From the NCBI GenBank assembly GCA_030632035.1, contig DAOVJZ010000040.1, positions 1 through 9,903 on the forward strand: a DNA stretch of 9,903 nucleotides, read 5' to 3'. Origin of the DNA: Granulosicoccaceae bacterium. Its GTDB lineage: Bacteria; Pseudomonadota; Gammaproteobacteria; DAOVJZ01. The notes under the pieces are model-generated. The model worked only from the letters and a program-made list of their open reading frames with translations, made no database searches and was not told the DNA's origin. Every line of letters starts with the position of its first letter. Position 1 is the stretch's first letter. This document shows, in pieces, positions 1-6,505 of the stretch. A program made the position numbers and the translations under genes.

Positions 1-558
1 AATGCCGGTGATGGTCGTCATGCCCATCCAACCCAGGCGATGCTGGATATGTTCACAATCCGTCGCCACAAAAAAGAATTTCAGAATTTACGCGTCGCCA
101 TTGTAGGTGATGTACTGCACTCACGTGTCGCCCGCTCACAAATACATGCGTTATCAACACTCGGTACACCTGAAATAAGAGTCGTTGCACCAAAAACATT
201 ATTACCACGCGATGTAAGCCGACTCGGTGTACATGTTTATCATGATTTATGTGAAGGCATTAAAGATGTCGATGTCATTATTATGTTACGCCTGCAAAAG
301 GAACGTATGACCGGTGCCTTCCTGCCAAGTGAACATGAATATTTCCATCTTTATGGTTTAACTGAAGAGAAGCTCCAGCATGCCAAACCCGATGTAACGG
401 TGATGCACCCCGGCCCCATTAACCGTGGTGTAGAAATGGATTCACAAGTCGCCGATGGTCCGCACTCTGTTATTCTGGAACAAGTGACAAATGGTATTGC
501 AGTACGCATGGCCATCATGGCGATGATCATGGGTAATCGTCAGGGAGAGCCATCATGA
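1..558 (+). CDS. pyrB: Aspartate carbamoyltransferase catalytic chain, 3' part
   Basis: This is the C-terminal 185 residues of aspartate transcarbamoylase, which joins carbamoyl phosphate and aspartate in the first committed step of pyrimidine synthesis in the cytosol. The reading frame is open from base 1, so the start lies outside the window. Visible motifs are NAGDGRHAHPTQAMLDMFTI at the very beginning (the family's conserved carbamoyl-phosphate/aspartate domain junction), VAIVGDVLHSRVARS, the RLQKERM loop that contributes aspartate-binding residues, and MHPGPINRGVEM near the C-terminus. The stop TGA overlaps the pyrC' start by four bases (ATGA), which implies translational coupling. The pairing with a degenerate pyrC' fits the class A, Pseudomonas-type enzyme, in which PyrB and PyrC' form one large complex and no pyrI regulatory chain is used. 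That assignment comes from gene context. The family identification itself is secure. Confidence 0.97.
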   Translation, partial: NAGDGRHAHPTQAMLDMFTIRRHKKEFQNLRVAIVGDVLHSRVARSQIHALSTLGTPEIRVVAPKTLLPRDVSRLGVHVYHDLCEGIKDVDVIIMLRLQKERMTGAFLPSEHEYFHLYGLTEEKLQHAKPDVTVMHPGPINRGVEMDSQVADGPHSVILEQVTNGIAVRMAIMAMIMGNRQGEPS

Positions 559-1832
559 ACGTGCTTATTAAAAATGGACACGTCATCGACCCGGCCAACA
601 ATATTGATGGCGAGAATGATATTTATATTACCGATGGCTCTATTGCAGCAGTGGGTAAAACACCGGGCGGGTTCAAGGCTGATAACACTATCGATGCAAC
701 CGGAAAGATTGTTTGTCCCGGTCTGGTTGATTTGTGTGTGCGCTTACGCGAGCCCGGTCAGGAACATAAAGCAACCATAAAAAGTGAAACACTGGCCGCT
801 GCCAGTAACGGTATTACTACACTTTGTTGCCCACCAGATACTCAACCTGTCATTGATACGCCTGCTGTTGTTGAATCCATTCACGAACGTACTGAACATT
901 ATGGTTATGCACAGGTATTACCACTCGGGGCACTCACTCAGGGGTTGGAAGGTATTCGTCTGAGTGAAATGGCGGCACTCAAGGAAGCCGGTTGTGTTGG
1001 CGTCAGTAATGCCATGCACAATATTGAAAACACGCTTATCATGCGTCGCGCAATGGAATATGCCGCCACCTTTGATTTAACCGTATTCATTCAACCCGAA
1101 GATTCCGTTTTACGTGATGGTGGTACTGCACACGAAGGTGAACTCAGTACACGTCTGGGGTTGCGCGGCATACCGCAAGCGGCTGAAACCGTTGCAGTTG
1201 CAACTTATATTGCACTGGCGGCTGAAACCGGTGTACGCATACATTTCAATCACCTCTCAACTGCGCGTGCTGTAGAAATGGTGGGTCGTGCGATTCATGA
1301 TGGTCTCCCCATTAGCGCAGATGTCACCGCACATCATCTGTTCCTGACTGAAATGGAATTGGGTGATTACAATACTAATGGTTTTGTTGAGCCACCTTTA
1401 CGTTCTGAGCGGGATCGCGATGGTCTACGCAATGGACTAGCCAAAGGGGCTGTTTCGGCTATTTGTTCTGATCATCAACCCCATGAGCTGGATGCAAAAC
1501 TGGCTCCATTTGCACAGGCCGAACCGGGTATATCTTCTCTCGATACACTGTTACCACTCGGATTAAGACTGGTCGATGAAGGTATCATGACCATGACGGA
1601 TGTACTGGCCTGCCTGACTTGTAACCCGGCACAAATACTGAAAGTTGATGCCGGTACCTTAAGTGAAGGTACACAGGCCGATGTTTGTATCTTTGACCCT
1701 GAAAAGAGCTGGCAACTAACAACTGACAATATGGTGAGTCGCGGTACCAACTCCCCCTTTATTGGCTGGGAATTCAAAGGCAAGGTCACTCATACCCTGC
1801 ACAAAGGTCGCATGGTATTTGAAGCGGAATAA
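555..1832 (+). CDS. pyrC': Dihydroorotase-like protein PyrC', probably non-catalytic partner of ATCase
   Basis: This 425-residue amidohydrolase-fold protein aligns by motif with class I dihydroorotases along its whole length (N-terminal VIDPANNIDG, central barrel, C-terminal NPAQILKVDAGTLSEG). Key metal ligands are missing. The HxH of the first barrel strand reads DLCVRLREPG, with C61 and R63 in place of the two histidines. The aspartate-containing SDDG segment reads SNAMH (151-155). The HxED motif reads QPED, with Q180 replacing histidine. His233 (HLST) and Asp306 (SDHQPH) are kept. In Pseudomonas a similar inactive PyrC' is needed for assembly of active aspartate transcarbamoylase, and that is the most likely role here; true dihydroorotase activity would need another gene. 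The start is supported by GGGAG at 543-547, seven bases upstream, and by the ATGA overlap with pyrB. Degeneracy is seen in the sequence; the structural role is inferred. Confidence 0.93.
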   Translation: MNVLIKNGHVIDPANNIDGENDIYITDGSIAAVGKTPGGFKADNTIDATGKIVCPGLVDLCVRLREPGQEHKATIKSETLAAASNGITTLCCPPDTQPVIDTPAVVESIHERTEHYGYAQVLPLGALTQGLEGIRLSEMAALKEAGCVGVSNAMHNIENTLIMRRAMEYAATFDLTVFIQPEDSVLRDGGTAHEGELSTRLGLRGIPQAAETVAVATYIALAAETGVRIHFNHLSTARAVEMVGRAIHDGLPISADVTAHHLFLTEMELGDYNTNGFVEPPLRSERDRDGLRNGLAKGAVSAICSDHQPHELDAKLAPFAQAEPGISSLDTLLPLGLRLVDEGIMTMTDVLACLTCNPAQILKVDAGTLSEGTQADVCIFDPEKSWQLTTDNMVSRGTNSPFIGWEFKGKVTHTLHKGRMVFEAE

Positions 1833-1842
1833 TATTTAACTC

Positions 1843-2718
1843 ATGACTGATAAATCTCACCGCGGTACTGTTTTTCTCGAACAAGCCAAAATACTTTCTC
1901 ACCAAAGTTTTGCTGGCGATCAATATATTCTGCGTATCAATGCACCCAGGTGTGCGCAACATGCGAAACCCGGAAGCTTTATGCACATCACCTGTGATCC
2001 AGCCCTACCCATGCGCCGTCCCATTTCCATTATGCGTGTTGATAGCAAGGCTGGTTGGGTTGACCTGTTATATAAAGTAGTGGGAACGGGTACACGTTTA
2101 CTTGCACAAAGAAAAGTCGGTGAACAATTAAGCACTTTAGGTCCCATCGGAAATGGTTTTGTACCCAGTGAAAATAAAACCCGTCCTTTATTGATTGGCG
2201 GTGGCGTCGGGATGCCACCCATGATCTTTATTGCCGATGAACTGCGCAAGAAAAAAACACATCAACCGTTTATGATCCTGGGTTCAGAAGTGCCGTTTCC
2301 GTTTAAACAACAACCATCACAATTTATGTTGCCGGGAATCCCTGAAGGGGTCATTGGTACCATGCCATTGATGGAAGACTGGGGCATTGCCTGTCGTCTT
2401 GCCAGCCTGCAAGACTTCCCCGGTTGCTTTAATGGTTATGTCACCGATCTCGCGCGCACATGGTTGAATGCACTGGATGATCAGCAACGCAATGAAGTGG
2501 AAATATTTTCCTGCGGCCCTCATCCCATGCTGGAAGCCGTGGCCAAACTGGCAAAGGAATTTTCCCTTCCATCACAACTGTCGCTGGAAGAATATATGGC
2601 CTGTGGTGTAGGTGGTTGTGCCGGTTGCACAGTCCCTGTTCAAACTGAAAATGGTACTGCAATGAAACGGGTTTGTGTTGATGGTCCCGTCTTTAGCGGA
2701 GAAGCTGTTTTTTATTAA
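1843..2718 (+). CDS. pyrK: PyrK-like dihydroorotate dehydrogenase electron-transfer subunit (FAD, 2Fe-2S)
   Basis: This 291-residue protein has the ferredoxin-reductase layout of PyrK. It has an N-terminal FAD-binding barrel with MRRPISI (57-63) and the flavin-loop GTGT (81-84), a nucleotide-binding domain starting at LLIGGGVGMPP (116-126) with CGPHPM (224-229), and a C-terminal 2Fe-2S site. The cluster cysteines are C254, C259, C262 and C278, spaced C-x4-C-x2-C-x15-C, the pattern of this family. PyrK passes electrons between NAD and the FMN of the class 1B dihydroorotate dehydrogenase PyrD. Position ten bases after pyrC' in a pyr operon supports a pyrimidine role. No pyrD follows, because the operon meets convergent pilT. 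Many gammaproteobacteria instead use a quinone-linked class 2 PyrD that needs no PyrK, so the partner is open. It could be another oxidoreductase of the same superfamily. No strong ribosome binding site is seen before the ATG. Confidence 0.85.
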   Translation: MTDKSHRGTVFLEQAKILSHQSFAGDQYILRINAPRCAQHAKPGSFMHITCDPALPMRRPISIMRVDSKAGWVDLLYKVVGTGTRLLAQRKVGEQLSTLGPIGNGFVPSENKTRPLLIGGGVGMPPMIFIADELRKKKTHQPFMILGSEVPFPFKQQPSQFMLPGIPEGVIGTMPLMEDWGIACRLASLQDFPGCFNGYVTDLARTWLNALDDQQRNEVEIFSCGPHPMLEAVAKLAKEFSLPSQLSLEEYMACGVGGCAGCTVPVQTENGTAMKRVCVDGPVFSGEAVFY

Positions 2719-2752
2719 CACTCATAGAGTGGTATAAGTTGAGATCCCTGTA

Positions 2753-3790
2753 TTAATCAAAATCGCTCTTATTTGAAGCTCGCATCTGTGCTTCTGCCTT
2801 GCTAACTGTGCCTTTTTCTACAAGATCCTGCAAACATTGATCCAGCGTCTGCATACCCACTGCCTGACCGGTCTGGATAGCAGAATACATTTGCGGAATT
2901 TTATTTTCACGAATCAGGTTACGAATCGCCGGTGTGCCAATCATGATCTCATGTGCAGCCGTACGACCACCGCCAATCTTTTTAAGCAAGGTTTGTGAAA
3001 TTACCGCACGTAATGATTCCGATAACATGGAACGTACCATGTCTTTTTCTGCGGCCGGGAATACATCCACAATACGATCAACAGTCTTGGCTGCTGAACT
3101 GGTATGCAGTGTTCCAAAAACAAGGTGACCCGTTTCTGCCGCTGACAATGCCAAACGAATAGTTTCAAGATCTCGCATTTCACCAACCAGAATAATATCC
3201 GGATCTTCACGCAAAGCGGAACGCAAAGCCTCATTAAATCCAAGTGTGTCACGATGCACCTCACGCTGGTTCACCAGACATTTTTTACTTTGGTGTACAA
3301 ATTCAATCGGATCCTCAACTGTCAGGATATGTTCATATACACTTTCGTTCTTGTAGTTAACCATGCCGGCCAGTGTGGTGGATTTACCCGAACCAGTTGG
3401 CCCTGTCACCAGCACGATGCCACGTGGTACATCGGCAATATCCTTGAATATTGGCGGACAACCCAGTTCTTCCAGCGTCAGGATCTTGGATGGAATGGTA
3501 CGAAACACCGCACCGGCACCCCGATTATGGTTAAATGCATTCACACGAAAACGGGCAAGGCCGGGGATCTCAAAAGAAAAGTCAGTCTCAAGGAATTCTT
3601 CAAAATCCTTGCGTTGCTTATCATTCATAATGTCATAAATAAGCGCATGAACTTGCTTATGATCCATTGCAGGCAGATTGACACGGCGTATATCACCATC
3701 AATACGAATCATGGGCGGCAAACCAGCTGACAAATGTAAGTCAGATGCATCATTTTTGACGCTAAAGGCAAGTAATTCAGCGATATCCAT
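2753..3790 (-). CDS. pilT: Type IV pilus retraction ATPase PilT
   Basis: This 345-residue cytoplasmic hexameric ATPase powers pilus disassembly and hence twitching motility. The N-terminus MDIAELLAFSVKNDASDLHL followed by SAGLPPMIRIDGD is the PAS-like N-terminal domain typical of PilT. Walker A is GPTGSGKST (130-138). The aspartate-box region lies around LTVEDPIEF (156-164). Walker B is within DPDIILVGEMRD (196-207), and the histidine box is AAETGHLVFGTLHT (217-230). The C-terminal AIRNLIRE (288-295) is the motif known to be needed for PilT retraction, and it favours PilT over PilU or PilB. Length matches the family. It is transcribed away from yggS and towards pyrK, with only 34 bases between the convergent stops. 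In Pseudomonas pilU follows pilT; here it does not. An AGGA-type ribosome binding site precedes the ATG. Confidence 0.97.
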   Translation of the reverse strand: MDIAELLAFSVKNDASDLHLSAGLPPMIRIDGDIRRVNLPAMDHKQVHALIYDIMNDKQRKDFEEFLETDFSFEIPGLARFRVNAFNHNRGAGAVFRTIPSKILTLEELGCPPIFKDIADVPRGIVLVTGPTGSGKSTTLAGMVNYKNESVYEHILTVEDPIEFVHQSKKCLVNQREVHRDTLGFNEALRSALREDPDIILVGEMRDLETIRLALSAAETGHLVFGTLHTSSAAKTVDRIVDVFPAAEKDMVRSMLSESLRAVISQTLLKKIGGGRTAAHEIMIGTPAIRNLIRENKIPQMYSAIQTGQAVGMQTLDQCLQDLVEKGTVSKAEAQMRASNKSDFD

Positions 3791-3796
3791 TGGTGA

Positions 3797-3801
3797 TCCT
3801 C
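3797..3801 (-). promoter_or_regulatory. Ribosome binding site of pilT
   Basis: On the minus strand this reads GAGGA, six bases ahead of the pilT ATG (3788-3790). It fixes the pilT start, which also gives the expected family N-terminus. A perfect TATAAT lies only a few bases further upstream (3803-3808, minus strand), too close to serve as the -10 of a message carrying this site. Confidence 0.7.
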
Positions 3802-3858
3802 TATTATATTATTTTGGTATTTCCATTCTTATCTTATCGGCCGTAAAACGAACAAATT

Positions 3859-3940
3859 AAGGAGCCTCTGATTAATTCTGGGCAGAAGTGAATAATTTTG
3901 GACTCATAGCATCTGTTTATGAGTTAATTAGAGGCTCCTT
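3859..3940. repeat. 82-base element with 20-base terminal inverted repeats
   Basis: The left arm (3859-3878, beginning AAGGAGCCTCT) and the right arm (3921-3940, ending AGAGGCTCCTT) are reverse complements at 18 of 20 positions. The two differences pair 3870 G with 3929 T and 3876 T with 3923 G. In RNA both are allowed wobble pairs, so a transcript could form a 20-bp stem around a 42-base loop. The element fills about half of the pilT-yggS divergent spacer, immediately upstream of yggS. It could be a miniature inverted-repeat transposable element or solo remnant of an insertion sequence, or a regulatory leader structure. I see no clear target-site duplication: TTAA lies on the left and TTTG on the right if the arms are trimmed to GGAGCC. 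No second copy was noticed in the window, and no T-run follows, so it is not an ordinary terminator. Confidence 0.75.
3902..3924. repeat. Inner hairpin overlapping the right arm of the larger inverted repeat
   Basis: ACTCATA (3902-3908) and TATGAGT (3918-3924) are perfect reverse complements around a nine-base loop, with a possible extra G-U pair on each side. Bases 3921-3924 also belong to the right arm of the surrounding 20-base repeat, so the two stems cannot form completely at the same time. Pairing is seen directly; any regulatory switching is speculation. Confidence 0.6.
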
Positions 3941-3955
3941 TGAGTATAGAAGATA

Positions 3956-4651
3956 ATGCCAGATACAAAATATCGATTAAAATCAATAATTAACCATATC
4001 CGAATGTCGGAAGAAAAATTTGCTCGACCCGCCAATTCTGTACAATTATTGGCCGTTAGCAAGGTACATCCAGCAAACGAAATCCGGAAAGCCAATGCGG
4101 CAGGCCAAACCAGCTTTGGCGAAAACTACCTGCAAGAGGCCCTGGAGAAAATCGGGAAATTATCAGACCTCAATCTGGATTGGCATTTCATTGGAACCAT
4201 TCAATCCAATAAGACCAGACCGATTGCAGAAAACTTCAGTTGGGCGCATGGCATCAGCAGTATCAAGGTCGCCCGGCGTTTGGGTGAACAGCGTCCAACC
4301 AATCTGCCACCCCTGAATATCTGCCTGCAAATCAACATCAGTGGTGAAAACACCAAATCAGGGATTACACCCGACGCAACCATGGCTATTGCCAAAGAAA
4401 TCATCACTCTTCCTGGCATCAAACTACGTGGACTCATGGCAATTCCGGAACACGTCACCGATTTTGAACAACAGCGCATTCCTTTTAAAAAATTAAGACA
4501 ACTAAAAGAACAGTTAAATCGGAATGGCATCGATATGGATACCCTGTCCATGGGCATGTCGGGTGATATGGAGGCCGCGATTGCCGAAGGCGCAACTATT
4601 GTCCGGATTGGCACAGATATATTTGGGGAAAGACCAAAAAAGCAGGGTTAA
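3956..4651 (+). CDS. yggS: YggS/PLPBP family pyridoxal phosphate homeostasis protein
   Basis: This 231-residue protein is a single-domain TIM barrel related to alanine racemase N-terminal domains. It binds pyridoxal 5'-phosphate without a known catalytic activity and helps keep PLP and amino-acid pools in balance. PLP-binding Lys36 sits in LLAVSKVHP. Other family signatures are FGENYLQEA, WHFIGTIQSNK, RGLMAIPE, LSMGMSGDMEAAI and VRIGTDIFG; the last two bind the phosphate. Length and termini match the family. It leads a four-gene group with proC, yggT and yggU, the arrangement found in many gammaproteobacteria. The start is the ATG giving the usual short N-terminal helix; AGAAG at 3948-3952 is at best a weak ribosome binding site. 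The 82-base inverted-repeat element lies directly upstream and could affect expression. Confidence 0.96.
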   Translation: MPDTKYRLKSIINHIRMSEEKFARPANSVQLLAVSKVHPANEIRKANAAGQTSFGENYLQEALEKIGKLSDLNLDWHFIGTIQSNKTRPIAENFSWAHGISSIKVARRLGEQRPTNLPPLNICLQINISGENTKSGITPDATMAIAKEIITLPGIKLRGLMAIPEHVTDFEQQRIPFKKLRQLKEQLNRNGIDMDTLSMGMSGDMEAAIAEGATIVRIGTDIFGERPKKQG

Positions 4652-4701
4652 TAATAGAACCGTAACTTTTCATCACTCCCTATATCCTGTATCTTGAACA
4701 T

Positions 4702-5529
4702 ATGAAAAACAGCGTTATTACATTTATTGGCGGCGGTAACATGGCCAGCAGTCTGATCGGCGGCCTGATTGCCGATGGTTGTCCATCCGGTAATCTATGG
4801 GTTACTGATACAAACCAGGAAAAACTGGATTATCTTTCCAGTCGTTTCTCGATTAATACAACTGTCGATAACAATGAAGCCGTTGCAAAATCAGACGTGG
4901 TGGTATTGTGTGTCAAACCACAAATCATGCACGAAGTAACAACAAACATTGCTGATGTTGTACAAAATAAAAAGCCGCTCGTAATTTCTGTTGCCGCTGG
5001 TATCCGTGAAAGCAATCTGCAAACCTGGCTTGGCGGTAACATCGCCATCGTACGCGTTATGCCCAACACACCAGCGTTGATTCAAACCGGTGCCAGTGGT
5101 CTTTATGCCAATGCCAATGTCTCCGATGATCAACGTAGTCTGGCTGAAAATATTTTACGTGCAGTGGGGCTTGCGCTATGGCTGGATGATGAAAACATGA
5201 TGGATATAGTGACTGCCCTTTCCGGTAGCGGTCCAGCCTATTTCTTTTATGTAATGGAGGCAATGGAAAGAGCCGCTATTGATCTGGGATTAGAGAAAAA
5301 AACTGCACACTTGCTAACATTACAAACAGCATTAGGCGCGGCAAAAATGGCTCTGGAAAGTTCTGAAGATGTTGCTGAATTGCGCCGATGCGTAACTTCA
5401 CCGGGCGGTACAACAGAACAAGCTATCAATGCATTACAATCTGGTGGGCTGGAAAAAATATTTGCCGATGCAATCACTGCGGCGGCTAATCGTTCAAAAG
5501 AACTGGCAATAGAATTTGGAGAAAAATAG
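4702..5529 (+). CDS. proC: Pyrroline-5-carboxylate reductase
   Basis: This 275-residue enzyme reduces 1-pyrroline-5-carboxylate to L-proline with NAD(P)H, the last step of proline synthesis, in the cytosol. The N-terminal Rossmann motif is FIGGGNMASSLIGGL (8-22). VVVLCVKPQ and VRVMPNTPA follow in the nucleotide-binding domain. The C-terminal dimer domain shows ALSGSGPAYFFYVMEAM, whose conserved serine/threonine region lines the active site, and CVTSPGGTTEQAI, the family signature. Length is typical. It starts 50 bases after yggS; no good Shine-Dalgarno sequence is visible, but the ATG chosen gives the standard N-terminus. Its TAG stop shares one base with the GTG start of yggT, so the two are likely translated in a coupled way. 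Confidence 0.97.
   Translation: MKNSVITFIGGGNMASSLIGGLIADGCPSGNLWVTDTNQEKLDYLSSRFSINTTVDNNEAVAKSDVVVLCVKPQIMHEVTTNIADVVQNKKPLVISVAAGIRESNLQTWLGGNIAIVRVMPNTPALIQTGASGLYANANVSDDQRSLAENILRAVGLALWLDDENMMDIVTALSGSGPAYFFYVMEAMERAAIDLGLEKKTAHLLTLQTALGAAKMALESSEDVAELRRCVTSPGGTTEQAINALQSGGLEKIFADAITAAANRSKELAIEFGEK
5518..5521 (+). promoter_or_regulatory. Ribosome binding site deciding the GTG start of yggT
   Basis: GGAG inside the last codons of proC lies seven bases before the GTG at 5529. This spacing supports that GTG as the yggT start and the coupling of yggT to proC translation. Confidence 0.65.
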
Positions 5530-6107
5530 TGGGTAATGATTATCTAACAAATCCTTTAGTATTTCTTATTTCAACCCTGTTTGATCTTTACATTCTGATT
5601 GTGATGCTGCGTTTTATATTTCAGATAATACGTGCCGATTTTTATAATCCGTTATCACAATTTATTGTCAAAGTAACAAGTCCATTACTTATACCTATTC
5701 GGCGCATTGTTCCTTCCATGGGTAACATTGATACTTCATGTGTCATACTGCTCCTGGCATTACAACTGATTAAGCTCAGTATTGTCGGGTTGCTTTCAGG
5801 CGGTATGTTTGCGATTGGTATGCTGCTGGTACTCACTGTTGCCGAAACTGTTTCACTGGTATTCAGTGTGTTCACTTTCGGGATTCTTATTCAGGTTATC
5901 TTAAGCTGGGTTAGTCCTGGCACACATAACCCGGTCACTGCCGTACTTTACAGCCTGACCGAACCCGTACTTGGTCCTTTCCGTAGATTGATTCCACCAA
6001 TTGCCGGTTTTGATCTTTCACCCATTGCCGCCTTACTCGCATTACAGATCGGCAAAATGCTGGTGATGCCACCTATTCTCGCACTAGCCCGTAGTCTTGC
6101 CGGATAA
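5529..6107 (+). CDS. yggT: YggT family integral membrane protein
   Basis: This 192-residue inner-membrane protein has two copies of the YggT repeat. The first copy runs about residues 18-70, with LRFIFQIIRADFYNPLSQ and TSPLLIPIRRIVP. The second runs about 117-170, with IQVILSWVSPGTHNPV and TEPVLGPFRRLIPP. Four hydrophobic stretches are visible, near 8-33, 70-90, 95-128 and 163-187. The paired PxRRxxP segments after each repeat are a hallmark of the family. Relatives have been linked to membrane organisation, osmotic response and, in plastids and cyanobacteria, nucleoid or cytochrome assembly; the function here is not established. The start is GTG at 5529, overlapping the proC stop by one base and preceded by GGAG. 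The end overlaps the TTG start of yggU by 11 bases. Confidence 0.95.
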   Translation: MGNDYLTNPLVFLISTLFDLYILIVMLRFIFQIIRADFYNPLSQFIVKVTSPLLIPIRRIVPSMGNIDTSCVILLLALQLIKLSIVGLLSGGMFAIGMLLVLTVAETVSLVFSVFTFGILIQVILSWVSPGTHNPVTAVLYSLTEPVLGPFRRLIPPIAGFDLSPIAALLALQIGKMLVMPPILALARSLAG

Positions 6108-6396
6108 CGATTTTTACCACTGGGACGGCGACAACCTGATCCTGAATGTGCGCCTGCAACCCAAGTCCAGTAATGACAAAATAGTTGGTGTCGAAAATAA
6201 TTATTTAAAAGTTCGCATTACCTCGCCGCCAGTCGATGGCAAGGCCAATAAACACCTGATTAAAATGCTGGCCAAACAATTTTCGGTTGCACCATCCAGT
6301 ATCCAGCTTCTCAGCGGTGAAACAGCGCGGGAAAAACGCCTGTGCATTCCCGGTCCAACCCGGCTCCCGGACTTCATTTTACCGCCCCAAAAGTGA
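6097..6396 (+). CDS. yggU: DUF167/YggU family protein, TTG start
   Basis: This 99-residue protein is small and presumably cytosolic. It matches the DUF167 (YggU) family through LNVRLQPKSSNDKIVGV, the near-invariant ITSPPVDGKANKHLIKMLAK (residues 37-56) and LLSGETAREKRLCI. Its function is unknown. The TTG at 6097 is the first possible start after an in-frame TAG (6085-6087). It is needed to include the usual N-terminal FYHWDGDNLILN, because the next in-frame start candidate (GTG at 6148) would cut it off. The gene overlaps yggT by 11 bases and has no clear ribosome binding site of its own, so coupling to yggT is likely. A rare start and overlap may keep its expression low. The 109 bases after its stop mark the end of this gene group. 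Confidence 0.92.
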   Translation: MPDNDFYHWDGDNLILNVRLQPKSSNDKIVGVENNYLKVRITSPPVDGKANKHLIKMLAKQFSVAPSSIQLLSGETAREKRLCIPGPTRLPDFILPPQK

Positions 6397-6505
6397 GGCA
6401 AGGGTCACAATCCAGCACTCTTTCTTACTGATTCACTTCAGTTTTCCCTAACCTGACTCGATATACAAGTACAACTGTTACTCTCTGAATTTACTGGAAA
6501 AAGCT

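Noticed and set aside
2719..2731. CACTC-ATA-GAGTG hairpin between pyrK and pilT as a bidirectional terminator
   Set aside because: The stem is only 5 bp with a 3-base loop, and no T-run follows on either strand in the correct position.
3254..3730. 158-codon open frame on the + strand opposite pilT
   Set aside because: It lies wholly antisense to a strongly identified pilT, and its translation shows no recognisable domain.
3803..3808. Perfect TATAAT on the minus strand as the pilT -10 element
   Set aside because: A transcript from it would begin inside or next to the ribosome binding site, and no -35 sequence is seen 16-18 bases upstream.
4201..4614. 137-codon open frame on the - strand opposite yggS
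   Set aside because: It is a shadow of yggS, with no ribosome binding site or recognisable family features.
6427..6445. ACTGA/TCAGT hairpin followed by a few T bases after yggU as a terminator
   Set aside because: A 5-bp A+T-containing stem with four T bases is too weak to call.
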